A stretch of DNA of 21,546 bases. Source: JACRCE01 sp038043305. Its GTDB lineage: Bacteria > Desulfobacterota > GWC2-55-46. The translations under genes were made by a program, and so were the position numbers. Shown piece after piece: positions 13,695 through 20,695 of this stretch; position 1 is the stretch's first letter; the number at the start of each line of letters is the position of its first letter. Where the stretch lies: the NCBI GenBank assembly GCA_038043305.1, contig JBBTCG010000143.1:1-21546 (forward strand). Reading direction: 5' to 3'. A model generated the notes under the pieces. The model searched no databases, was not told where the DNA came from, and saw nothing but the letters and a program-made list of their open reading frames with translations.

Positions 13695-14640
13695 TAATGG
13701 CGCTGGGCATCCCGCCCATCCTTATATACTCCACGCCGCCGATGATGCTCACTATCGCCGTAATGGCGAACCACATAAGAGAGAGCGTAACGGCCTGCTC
13801 CTTTGTCGCGCCGACCATTGGAAAAAGAAATATGAACGCCCCCTCGCGGATGCCGAGACCGGCAAGAGACAGCGGCAGCATGGATATTACGGTGGTGAGC
13901 GGTATGAGCAAAAAGTAGTATCCTATGCTGATGTTGATGCCGAGTTGAACGCCGAGCAGATAGTACCCGATGATGACGCCTGACTGCACGAACAGCGAAC
14001 AGAGGAATATCTTTACGAGCAGGCCGCGGTGTTTCTTATAGCTCATCAGCACGTTGTAAAAGGCGTCTATCTTCTTGTTGATGCCAAAGAAGCGTACCAT
14101 TGACAAGAGCGCCATGACCCATGTATGCAGACTCCCGACCCAGATGACGAGGCTCGCCATGACAAACGCGCCGATAAGGAGCGCAAGGAATATCGGCAGC
14201 GGTGTACCCTTGATGAGCGCGTACCCGGGTATGAGCGAGAGCGCGGTCAACACCATGAGCGCGGTAAAACCAGAATACCTGTCCATGAACATGGATGCAA
14301 AGGACACGTCCCCCCTCTGAGAGTACCTGTAAAGAAAATACCCTTTTACGAGGTCTCCGCCGACCATCGTCGGCAGGAAGTTGTTAAAAAACATTCCAAT
14401 GAAATATATCGAGAGGAGTTTGAAGTACTTGACCTCCATGTCCTTTTTCAGCACTATTGACCAGCGGTAGGTTGATACGGCCTGAGTGCAGACGAAAAAC
14501 AGCGCTATAAGGACAATCACGTAAGGTTTGACCGATATGGCCGTCCTCCAGAAGAGCGCCATGTCTATCTTGCTGAACAGGACATAGAGTATGAACCCGG
14601 ACACGCATACCTTCAATAGGACGGAAAGGATATTCTTCAC
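13669..14640 (-). CDS. flippase-like integral membrane protein (UPF0104 / LPG-synthase transmembrane family)
   Basis: A 323-residue protein with about eight hydrophobic segments. Family features are the early STYRWSIVLK loop, FFNNFLPTMVGGDLVKGYFL at about 88-107, and LPLSLAGLGIREGAFIFLF near residue 260. This matches the transmembrane part of lysylphosphatidylglycerol synthases without the catalytic domain; free-standing members are often next to polyprenyl-sugar genes and are suspected flippases or lipid regulators. The GTG start at 14640-14638 overlaps the upstream GT2 stop as GTGA. The last residues (LPKGER) and stop come from a family C repeat, so the original C-terminus may have been different. 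It is the last gene of the minus-strand envelope operon. Confidence 0.85.
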   Translation of the reverse strand: MKNILSVLLKVCVSGFILYVLFSKIDMALFWRTAISVKPYVIVLIALFFVCTQAVSTYRWSIVLKKDMEVKYFKLLSIYFIGMFFNNFLPTMVGGDLVKGYFLYRYSQRGDVSFASMFMDRYSGFTALMVLTALSLIPGYALIKGTPLPIFLALLIGAFVMASLVIWVGSLHTWVMALLSMVRFFGINKKIDAFYNVLMSYKKHRGLLVKIFLCSLFVQSGVIIGYYLLGVQLGINISIGYYFLLIPLTTVISMLPLSLAGLGIREGAFIFLFPMVGATKEQAVTLSLMWFAITAIVSIIGGVEYIRMGGMPSAITPLPKGER

Positions 14641-15581
14641 TTGCCGAGCACCTTCCTTACCGTGTATATGGGCTTGCCCTGCGATTCGTGGTAGACCCGC
14701 GCAAGCATCTCTCCCAACAGCCCCATTATGACGAGCTGAACGCCGAGTATGATGAAGAGCACCGCAAGGAACAGAAGCGGCCTTGAGCCGATGCTCCTGC
14801 CCATTACAATTTTTTCAAAGCTAAGATACAGACCAAGCGCAAAACCGATGACGCCCAATAAAAGCCCGGCGGAGCCGAAGGCGTGTATTGGACGGGTGGA
14901 AAAACTCTGCAAGAACTTTACGGTAATAAGGTCAAGTATGACGCGGATGGTCCGCGATATGCCGTACTTGGACCTGCCGAACTTTCTCGCGTGATGCGTG
15001 GTTTCCACCTCGGTTATTGACGCCCCGACCCAGCTCGCCATCGCCGGAATGAAGCGGTGCATCTCGCCGTAGAGCCTTACGTTCTTTATGACCTCTTTCC
15101 TGTATGCCTTGAGCGTGCAGCCGTAGTCATGCAGATGCACGCCGGTAACGGACGATATGAGCTTATTGGCAAGGATGGACGGCAGCCTTCTCGACAAGAA
15201 CTTATCCTGCCTGTTCTTTCTCCAGCCGCTGACCACGTCGTGGCCTTTCATCTTCTCTATGAGCTTTGGTATGTCGGCCGGGTCGTTTTGCAGGTCCGCG
15301 TCCATCGTTATTATGATATCTCCGCTCGCGTGAGCGAACCCCGCGGCCATTGCCGCGGTCTGTCCGAAGTTTCTCCTGAACGAAACGACGACAACCGACG
15401 GGTCGCTCTTTTGAATCCCCTCAAGCGCGGCAAACGAGCCGTCTTTACTGCCGTCGTCAACGAACAGTATCTCGTACTTCCTGCCGAGCCGCTCCATCAC
15501 GTCCTTTATGGAACGGTAAAGATGCGGGATGCTCTCCTCTTCCTCGAATACCGGTATAACTATCGAAATCGTCTCTTCCAA
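14637..15581 (-). CDS. GT2 polyprenyl-phosphate glycosyltransferase (DPM1/ArnC-like) with two C-terminal helices
   Basis: A 314-residue membrane-bound glycosyltransferase that likely moves a sugar from a nucleotide donor to undecaprenyl phosphate on the cytoplasmic face. Motifs are SIVIPVFEEEESI (6-18), VDDGSKDGS (41-49), NFGQTAAMAAGF, MDADLQNDP (93-101, DAD metal site) and DYGCTLKAYR (142-151). Two transmembrane helices lie at about 228-250 and 267-292. The start is TTG at 15581 because AAGGGGG lies 4 nt upstream and the protein then begins at the family N-terminus. An in-frame start at 15650 would overlap the upstream gene by about 49 nt and adds a non-homologous stretch. Sugar specificity cannot be read from sequence. 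Confidence 0.92.
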   Translation of the reverse strand: MEETISIVIPVFEEEESIPHLYRSIKDVMERLGRKYEILFVDDGSKDGSFAALEGIQKSDPSVVVVSFRRNFGQTAAMAAGFAHASGDIIITMDADLQNDPADIPKLIEKMKGHDVVSGWRKNRQDKFLSRRLPSILANKLISSVTGVHLHDYGCTLKAYRKEVIKNVRLYGEMHRFIPAMASWVGASITEVETTHHARKFGRSKYGISRTIRVILDLITVKFLQSFSTRPIHAFGSAGLLLGVIGFALGLYLSFEKIVMGRSIGSRPLLFLAVLFIILGVQLVIMGLLGEMLARVYHESQGKPIYTVRKVLGK

Positions 15582-15601
15582 ACAACCCCCTTGGCAGCCT
15601 G

Positions 15602-17140
15602 TCAAAACCTCTCGAATCCGGCTTTCCTTGCGCCCTTGAAGCCGTAACACCGGAATATCGAAAACTCCTTTAGCACGGAGGACGCGCTATCAGACCCTCT
15701 GTATATGAAGAACGTCTCCTTGGCGCAGCTTTCAAAGGTATCAGCAACGGATGAGTCAATCTCAGACGCGCCGCCCTTGACGTACACGGCGTTATACCCT
15801 TTCAGTCCTTCGTATCCAGGCCACAGGTCGTACTGGTTCATGCGTCTTGTGCCTGTGTCCGCGTTATACGTTACAGGGTTCCCCGGCGTGTAAAAGGCCA
15901 ACTCGCTGCTCGTCTGGTAGGTGTCGCTCATGACGAACACGGCGCCCTGTTTTTCCATTTCAGACTTTATTGCGCCTACCCTTGAGCCGAGTTCTCGCCA
16001 GCCCATGACCCTGTTGAACGGAGGCCCCTTGAGGAACCTTCCCGCGCCCACCCATTCAAGCGGCATGGGCAGATACACGAGGATTGAAGCCATAAGGGCG
16101 ATTATCACACCAATGGCCGCTATGCCGCGCATGATGCCGCGCCTTGCCGAACTGTACGGCACACCGGCCATGGCCTCCCTAATCGCCCACACCGAGGCCG
16201 GAAGCGCAACCACGTAAGAGGCTATCGCCCAGTTGCCCTGCACCTTGCCGCGCACCGAGGCAACAAGAAAAAACAAGAAAAGCGGCGCGGTCGTAAAGAA
16301 CGCAAGTTTGAGCGCCCCCTCCCTGTATCTGAAACCAGCCGCAAAACTCCTTGCCACGCCCCAGACAAGGCCGGCAAACACGATGGGCGTTATGAGCAAC
16401 ACCTGAGAGGCAACAAACTCAAGCGCCGTCATAAAGGAATATGCCGCGTCCGTCGCGTGGGCATGACCCAAGGTGTGCCTTATTGTAACCTGTCCGTGCG
16501 AAATATTCCAGTAGATTACAGGGGTTACGACAAGAAGGCTTATTATCCCGGCGATATACGGCTCTTTCCTCTTGAGCCAAAACCTGTCTTTATACGAAAA
16601 CAAAAGGTAGAGCAAAAGGCATGGATAGATAAGGAGCGCCGTATATTTGCCCATGAACCCAAGCCCGATTGATATACCGGCAAGATACCAGAAAAGACCG
16701 TCCCTTCTTTGAAGCGCCTTCATCATGCAGTAAACTGCGATAATCCAGAAAAAAATGAATATAACGTCTGGCGTCATAAGCACCGCGCCAACCGCGAATA
16801 TCGGGATGACGTTTGCAAGTATTGCGCCGTAAAACCCGGCCTTCTCGCTGCCGAACATATCCCTGCCAAGAAGATACAACATCCATGACGAGGCCGTTGA
16901 AAACAAGACCGCCCCGAAGCGGACGCCGAGAGCCGTATCCCCGAAGATACCGGTAAAGAGCGCGATTACATAGGCAATTGCCGGGCCTTTGCTGTAATAC
17001 GAAAGGTCAAGCCGCCTGCTCCACTCCCAGTAGTGAGCCTCGTCAGGCGACAGGTCAAACGGCCCGTAGCCTATATAGACGAGCCTCAGGACCGCGAATG
17101 CGGCCAATATGATAACAAGCGCAGTTTTATTGTTTGTCAT
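15602..17140 (-). CDS. ArnT/PMT-like membrane glycosyltransferase (GT39/GT83 type)
   Basis: A 512-residue inner-membrane enzyme with about eleven or twelve hydrophobic segments. The first periplasmic loop carries DLSPDEAHYWEW (catalytic-type Asp 33 Glu 34) followed by YYSKGPAIAY, the GT-C signature of ArnT and protein mannosyltransferases. These use polyprenyl-P-sugars to glycosylate lipid A, other lipids or proteins in the periplasm. A soluble C-terminal region begins about residue 390 with FVMSDTYQTSSELAFYTPG. The ATG at 17140-17138 overlaps the PAP2 stop as ATGA. The downstream GT2 gene, 20 nt away, probably makes its lipid-linked donor. The acceptor is unproven; lipid A is favoured by the heptosyltransferase neighbours. 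Confidence 0.9.
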   Translation of the reverse strand: MTNNKTALVIILAAFAVLRLVYIGYGPFDLSPDEAHYWEWSRRLDLSYYSKGPAIAYVIALFTGIFGDTALGVRFGAVLFSTASSWMLYLLGRDMFGSEKAGFYGAILANVIPIFAVGAVLMTPDVIFIFFWIIAVYCMMKALQRRDGLFWYLAGISIGLGFMGKYTALLIYPCLLLYLLFSYKDRFWLKRKEPYIAGIISLLVVTPVIYWNISHGQVTIRHTLGHAHATDAAYSFMTALEFVASQVLLITPIVFAGLVWGVARSFAAGFRYREGALKLAFFTTAPLFLFFLVASVRGKVQGNWAIASYVVALPASVWAIREAMAGVPYSSARRGIMRGIAAIGVIIALMASILVYLPMPLEWVGAGRFLKGPPFNRVMGWRELGSRVGAIKSEMEKQGAVFVMSDTYQTSSELAFYTPGNPVTYNADTGTRRMNQYDLWPGYEGLKGYNAVYVKGGASEIDSSVADTFESCAKETFFIYRGSDSASSVLKEFSIFRCYGFKGARKAGFERF

Positions 17141-17718
17141 TCAATATCGTCAATGATGACCCTGTTCTTCTCGCGCCTGCGCGTGTATTCGGCCACGGCA
17201 AACTTCTCAAGCCTCGCAAAAACTATGGCGACGACCGTGCCGAGCGCGGCCCCGACGGTTATATCAATCGGGTAATGCACCCCGACATAGACCCGTGAAT
17301 AGGCGACGACAAAGGCGATTGCGAGAAACAGCGGCATAAACCGCCTGTACCTCAAGGACAAAAAGACCATTGCGCCGAATATATTCGTTGCGTGGCCTGA
17401 CGGCAATGAAAACGAGGACGTACAGCCTACGACAAGCCGCACATTGTCAAAGACGTTACACGGCCTGCCGCGCATGATGAGGTGCTTCAATTGGTTGGCA
17501 AACAGGTCCGCAACAAGCACGGTCAGCACGAGCACAAGAAGCCCAAACCTGTCCTTGCGTCTGCCGAGTATCAGCACCAGTACCACCGCAGCCACTATCG
17601 CGCCGGAGAAGTTGAACTTCTCGGTAACGAAACGCATGAACGGGTCGAGCCACGTTGCTGAAAGAGTTCCGTTGATGATATAAAAAAGCCATACGTCAAA
17701 GCGAACTATTACGCCCAT
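17137..17718 (-). CDS. PAP2-family membrane phosphatase
   Basis: A 193-residue inner-membrane phosphatase with about five or six helices. All three PAP2 motifs are intact: KHLIMRGRP (Lys 78, Arg 85, Pro 86), LPSGHA (106-109, His 109) and SRVYVGVHYPID (Arg 142, His 148, Asp 152). Family members remove phosphate from undecaprenyl pyrophosphate, phosphatidic acid or phosphatidylglycerophosphate, or from lipid A (LpxE/LpxF type), with the active site on the periplasmic side. The ATG at 17718-17716 shares one base with the stop of heptosyltransferase I (TGATG), and its stop overlaps the ArnT-like start by 4 nt. This tight setting suggests work on lipid A or on the polyprenyl carrier; sequence alone does not decide. 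Confidence 0.92.
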   Translation of the reverse strand: MGVIVRFDVWLFYIINGTLSATWLDPFMRFVTEKFNFSGAIVAAVVLVLILGRRKDRFGLLVLVLTVLVADLFANQLKHLIMRGRPCNVFDNVRLVVGCTSSFSLPSGHATNIFGAMVFLSLRYRRFMPLFLAIAFVVAYSRVYVGVHYPIDITVGAALGTVVAIVFARLEKFAVAEYTRRREKNRVIIDDIE

Positions 17719-18761
17719 CAGGATTGTTTTCCCCCTTGATCCTCTATTGTCTCAATAGCCTTCATCACATCGTCCACGGTTATTTCGCTCATGCAAACAG
17801 GATCCGCGCAGGTACGGCTAAAACACGGGGAGCAGGCGATCCCCTTTCTTATAATAATGTGTCCGTCTCCGTAAGGCCCTGTCCTCGCGGGCGAGGTCGG
17901 GCCAAAGAGCGCGATTACCCTTGTCCCTGCGGCTGCGGCCACGTGCATTGGGCCTGAATCAACGGTAACGGCAAAACGAGCGCCTTTGGAGAGCGCGGCA
18001 AGCTCGGCAAGTCCGGTTGCCCCGGCCATGTTTACGGCCTTATCCCCAATCCCATGCCTCATACGTTCAAGACGCGGCCTGTCAAAAGCGCCGCCCACAA
18101 GAACCGCATACATGCCGGTTGAACCGATGGCCCTGCTTGTCAATTGGACAAACGATGCGTCGCTCCAGAGCTTAGTTGTCCACCTCGCCAACGGACAGAC
18201 GATGAAATACGAAGCGTCTTCCGGAACGCCCAGCGCCTTTAACTTGCCTTTAACCGCTGCCAGCGCATCGCCGGACGCGGCTAAATGGAATACCGGCTCC
18301 TCGGCAAGGCCGCCCGCCGCGTGTCTCGCAAGATACATATACCTGTCAACCGCGTGTCTTTCATGGTCGCAAGGAGGCAGCTTTTCATTCAGAAAAAGGC
18401 CGCTCAACTCCCTTGCGTTCGAAAAGCCTATCCTTCTTTTACCCCTTGAGGCCAGCACCCAGACCGCGCTTTTGGCAAGCCCCTGAAAGTCGAGCACCAT
18501 GTCGTATCGCTCCCTTGCAAGAGAGCGCGCGGTCTTGATGTTTTTCTTTATGTCCTTTGTCCACCCGCGCTTTTTAACGACTATGACGTTGTCAAGCATG
18601 GGATGGCCTCTTAATATCCCGCTTGCCGCCTCCTCTACGAGCCAGTCTATGCGCGCCTTTTGGCCCTTCCTCTCAAAACCGCGTCTTAAGGCCGCCAACG
18701 CCGGAAGCGTATGCACCACGTCGCCGATTGAAGAGAGTTTTATTATGAGAACCTTAATCAT
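17718..18761 (-). CDS. waaC: lipopolysaccharide heptosyltransferase I-like (GT9)
   Basis: A 347-residue GT9 enzyme expected to add the first heptose to Kdo-lipid A. The N-terminus is MIKVLIIKLSSIGDVVHTLP, with the catalytic-type Asp 14. The donor-binding half shows VDSGPMHVAAAAGT and ALFGPTSPARTGPYG, and a Cys-rich CSPCFSRTCADPVCM segment near the end is common in this family. The ATG at 18761-18759 was chosen over an in-frame TTG at 18767. Repeat A copy 3 starts only 2 nt upstream of it, so no ordinary Shine-Dalgarno precedes the start. It overlaps the PAP2 start by one base. WaaC rather than WaaF or WaaQ is assigned from the KLSSIGDVVHTLP N-terminus, so the subtype is less sure than the family. 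Confidence 0.88.
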   Translation of the reverse strand: MIKVLIIKLSSIGDVVHTLPALAALRRGFERKGQKARIDWLVEEAASGILRGHPMLDNVIVVKKRGWTKDIKKNIKTARSLARERYDMVLDFQGLAKSAVWVLASRGKRRIGFSNARELSGLFLNEKLPPCDHERHAVDRYMYLARHAAGGLAEEPVFHLAASGDALAAVKGKLKALGVPEDASYFIVCPLARWTTKLWSDASFVQLTSRAIGSTGMYAVLVGGAFDRPRLERMRHGIGDKAVNMAGATGLAELAALSKGARFAVTVDSGPMHVAAAAGTRVIALFGPTSPARTGPYGDGHIIIRKGIACSPCFSRTCADPVCMSEITVDDVMKAIETIEDQGGKQS

Positions 18762-18763
18762 TT

Positions 18764-18862
18764 GCAAAGGGTGCTTGCCGCACGGGCAATATGAGTTTGC
18801 ATCTACCTGTTTGTCTATTCCCTGTTAAGGTTTTTGGTCTGCCTTTTTTTTCAAACAAGGTC
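18764..18862 (+). repeat. dispersed repeat A, copy 3, filling the gmhB-waaC spacer
   Basis: The head GGGTGCTTGCCGCACGGGCA and the following ATATGAGTTTGC match copies 1 and 2. The middle is CTATTCCCTGTTAAGG then TTTTTGGTCT. The end is a degenerate palindrome (CCTTTTTTTTCAAACAAGG). The spacer between the gmhB stop (18851) and the waaC start (18761) is almost exactly this element, and the gmhB stop TGA lies inside the palindrome. Confidence 0.8.
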
Positions 18863-19402
18863 GGCCAGTATCATGTCAACGGCGCCTGATAAGTCGTCAG
18901 CCACGAAGTCGGGCGCAGGGGAGAGTTTTGGAAGTTCCTCTTTTCCATAACCGGTAAGCACCAGCGCGGTCTTGATATTGAGATTGCGCCCCATCCCCAC
19001 GTCCGTGCCCTTGTCCCCGATGACGTAAGCGCGGGACAGGTCAAGGCAATGCTCGGCTGCGGCCCTTGTTGCGAGTCCGGACAACGGCTTTCTGCATTGG
19101 CATCTATCGTCAGGAAGGTGCGGGCAGTAGTACACGGCGTCAAGACGCGCCCCCGCATCAAGCCGTAAAAGCGCGGCAAGCCTCGCGTTCACCGCCTCAA
19201 CGTCGGCGTCGGTGAACATGCCTCTGCCTACTCCGGACTGGTTGCTTATCACGACAACCTTGACTCCGGCGTCGTTAAGAGTCCTTATGGCGCGCCCCGC
19301 GCCGGGAATAAGCTCAAGCGTATCAGGGTCTGAGACGTAGCCGGTATCCACGTTGATTGTCCCGTCCCTGTCAAGAAAGACCGTTGCAAGGTCGAGTCGC
19401 AT
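18851..19402 (-). CDS. gmhB: D-glycero-beta-D-manno-heptose-1,7-bisphosphate 7-phosphatase
   Basis: A 183-residue HAD-superfamily phosphatase in ADP-heptose synthesis, which supplies the donor used by the two neighbouring heptosyltransferases. Motifs are FLDRDGTIN (9-17, Asp 11 and 13), ISNQSGVGRG (52-61), the zinc-binding Cys 93, His 95, Cys 101 and Cys 103 (CPHLPDDRCQC) followed by RKP, and VIGDKGTDVGMG for metal binding. Length is normal. The ATG at 19402-19400 has GGGGG about 6 nt upstream. The stop lies in the palindromic end of repeat A copy 3. No other heptose synthesis gene is in the window. Confidence 0.95.
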   Translation of the reverse strand: MRLDLATVFLDRDGTINVDTGYVSDPDTLELIPGAGRAIRTLNDAGVKVVVISNQSGVGRGMFTDADVEAVNARLAALLRLDAGARLDAVYYCPHLPDDRCQCRKPLSGLATRAAAEHCLDLSRAYVIGDKGTDVGMGRNLNIKTALVLTGYGKEELPKLSPAPDFVADDLSGAVDMILADLV

Positions 19403-19433
19403 GGACAGCCCCCTTTGTTTTACCGCGCATCAT

Positions 19434-19525
19434 CTTGCCACGCGGGCGACAAGCGTATCCGCCAGTCCGGTTGATTGTTCCCAATTAAAGTTCTTTGGTC
19501 TTACCTTTCTTTCAAGAAAGGTAAG
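19434..19525 (+). repeat. dispersed repeat A, copy 4, in the waaF-gmhB spacer
   Basis: The diverged head is CTTGCCACGCGGGCGACAAG. The middle GTTCCCAATTAAAGTTCTTT matches copy 2, and the perfect 26-bp palindrome (19500-19525) is identical to that at 2645-2670. The palindrome covers the last eight codons and stop of the heptosyltransferase gene. Confidence 0.8.
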
Positions 19526-20547
19526 GCGGCCTCGATGACCATATCAACGCTCACTGAGGTAAGGCAATCGTAATGTCCGAAGCCGCATTTTTTCTCAAAA
19601 CACGGACTGCACTGCACACGGTTGATCACGGCGCGCGCATGTGCGCCCACAGGCCCGGTCAGGGCCGGGTCCGTTGAACAAAATATGCCCACGGTCGGAG
19701 CGCCAAGGGCTGCGCCAAGGTGCATGGGGCCTGAGTCGTTGGCTATGAATATATCCAACTCAGTGAGCATTGCCATGAACTGCCTTAACGTCAGCTTGCC
19801 CGCGCAATTGACGCATTGAAAAGGCAGCGCCCTTTCTACAATGAGGGAGGTCTCAACGTCTTCATTACCGCCGAAGATAATCGCAGCCGCGCCCCGCCTG
19901 CTTACGAGTTCGGCAATGACCTCGGCAAAACGCTCAGGCAACCATCTTTTTGACTGCCCATAGCTTGCGCCTGGAGAGACGCCGACAAGAGACCGCCCGG
20001 CAAGGCCGCATGTCTTCAAATACCCCTTTGCCCATTTGCGTTCATCGCGGGTTACGTAAAGACGCGGCCTTGGAGAGGCGTTGTTGCTGGGCGCGCCTCC
20101 CATCGCCTCAATCAAATGCAGATAATAATATATCTGATGAGCGGCCTTAATCTCCTTTGTCGCTGCAACGGCCTTGGTGAGGAGCGGACTCCGCAGGTCG
20201 CGCGCAAAACCGATGCGCTCTGGGATGCGGCTTATGAAGGAAAGAAAGGCGGCGTCAAAGGCGTTCTGAAATAACACGGCCGCGTCAAACCGCATCGATC
20301 GTATCTCGCCGGAGAGCCTTACCCTTCCGGTAATGCCTTTATGAGCGCCCTTGTCGTCATATACCATTATATCGTCAACGTCCGGGGAGTTTTGAAAGAC
20401 CGGGGCAACTACGGACTTTGCCAAAACGGTTATCCCGGAGTTCGGATAAAGGCGCTTTAACGCATGAAGCGCCGGAGTGCACAACACCGCGTCCCCAATC
20501 CAGTTGGGCGTCCTCACGAGCAGACGTTTTTTTTCAATCACGGCCAT
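19501..20547 (-). CDS. waaF: lipopolysaccharide heptosyltransferase II-like (GT9)
   Basis: A 348-residue GT9 enzyme expected to add the second heptose of the inner core. The N-terminal LLVRTPNWIGDAVLCTPALH (Asp 19) is the WaaF type. The C-terminal half shows GVSPGASYGQSKRWLPERFA, DSGPMHLGAALG, GIFCSTDPALTGP and CSPCFEKKCGFGHYDC. It is the first gene of the minus-strand envelope operon, with a sigma-70-like promoter just upstream. The start ATG at 20547-20545 lacks a good Shine-Dalgarno; a GTG two codons downstream is an alternative. The last residues (LPFLKER) and the TAA come from the palindrome of repeat A, so the native C-terminus seems to have been replaced or extended by the repeat. Confidence 0.92.
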   Translation of the reverse strand: MAVIEKKRLLVRTPNWIGDAVLCTPALHALKRLYPNSGITVLAKSVVAPVFQNSPDVDDIMVYDDKGAHKGITGRVRLSGEIRSMRFDAAVLFQNAFDAAFLSFISRIPERIGFARDLRSPLLTKAVAATKEIKAAHQIYYYLHLIEAMGGAPSNNASPRPRLYVTRDERKWAKGYLKTCGLAGRSLVGVSPGASYGQSKRWLPERFAEVIAELVSRRGAAAIIFGGNEDVETSLIVERALPFQCVNCAGKLTLRQFMAMLTELDIFIANDSGPMHLGAALGAPTVGIFCSTDPALTGPVGAHARAVINRVQCSPCFEKKCGFGHYDCLTSVSVDMVIEAALPFLKER

Positions 20548-20558
20548 AATCTTTTATT

Positions 20559-20586
20559 ATAATATAAAATTTGCCTGTGATGTCAA
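20559..20586 (-). promoter_or_regulatory. sigma-70-type promoter of the envelope operon
   Basis: Read on the minus strand, a perfect TTGACA (20586-20581) and TATTAT (20564-20559) are separated by 16 nt; a TATAAT 3 nt further (20561-20556) is an alternative -10. Predicted initiation at about 20552-20549 leaves a leader of only about 2-5 nt before the waaF ATG. Confidence 0.6.
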
Positions 20587-20605
20587 TTTTAATGAAACCA
20601 CCCGT

Positions 20606-20611
20606 TATAAT
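20606..20611 (+). promoter_or_regulatory. possible -10 element for the P-type ATPase gene
   Basis: A perfect TATAAT is present, but no good -35 lies 16-18 nt upstream. It could serve an activator-dependent promoter. It is back to back with the envelope operon promoter. Confidence 0.25.
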
Positions 20612-20629
20612 TTAACATTCGCAATCTAA

Positions 20630-20659
20630 CATAGCATCTCGTACAAACATAATGCTATG
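20630..20659. promoter_or_regulatory. inverted repeat, possible operator upstream of the ATPase gene
   Basis: CATAGCAT (20630-20637) and ATGCTATG (20652-20659) are perfect 8-bp arms with centres 22 bp apart, about two helical turns. The site lies between the divergent promoters and the ATPase start, where a dimeric regulator could bind. Confidence 0.35.
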
Positions 20660-20695
20660 CTTTCAAACATACGCCTTACATAGGAGTTAATGGCC

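Noticed and set aside
13570..13983. 137-codon plus-strand open frame
   Set aside because: It begins in repeat DNA and runs antisense through the flippase-like gene. It has no family resemblance and is composed largely of repeat-derived and shadow codons.
15582..15650. Longer GT2 protein starting at 15650
   Set aside because: It would overlap the ArnT-like gene by 49 nt and adds residues unlike the GT2 N-terminus; TTG 15581 has AAGGGGG upstream.
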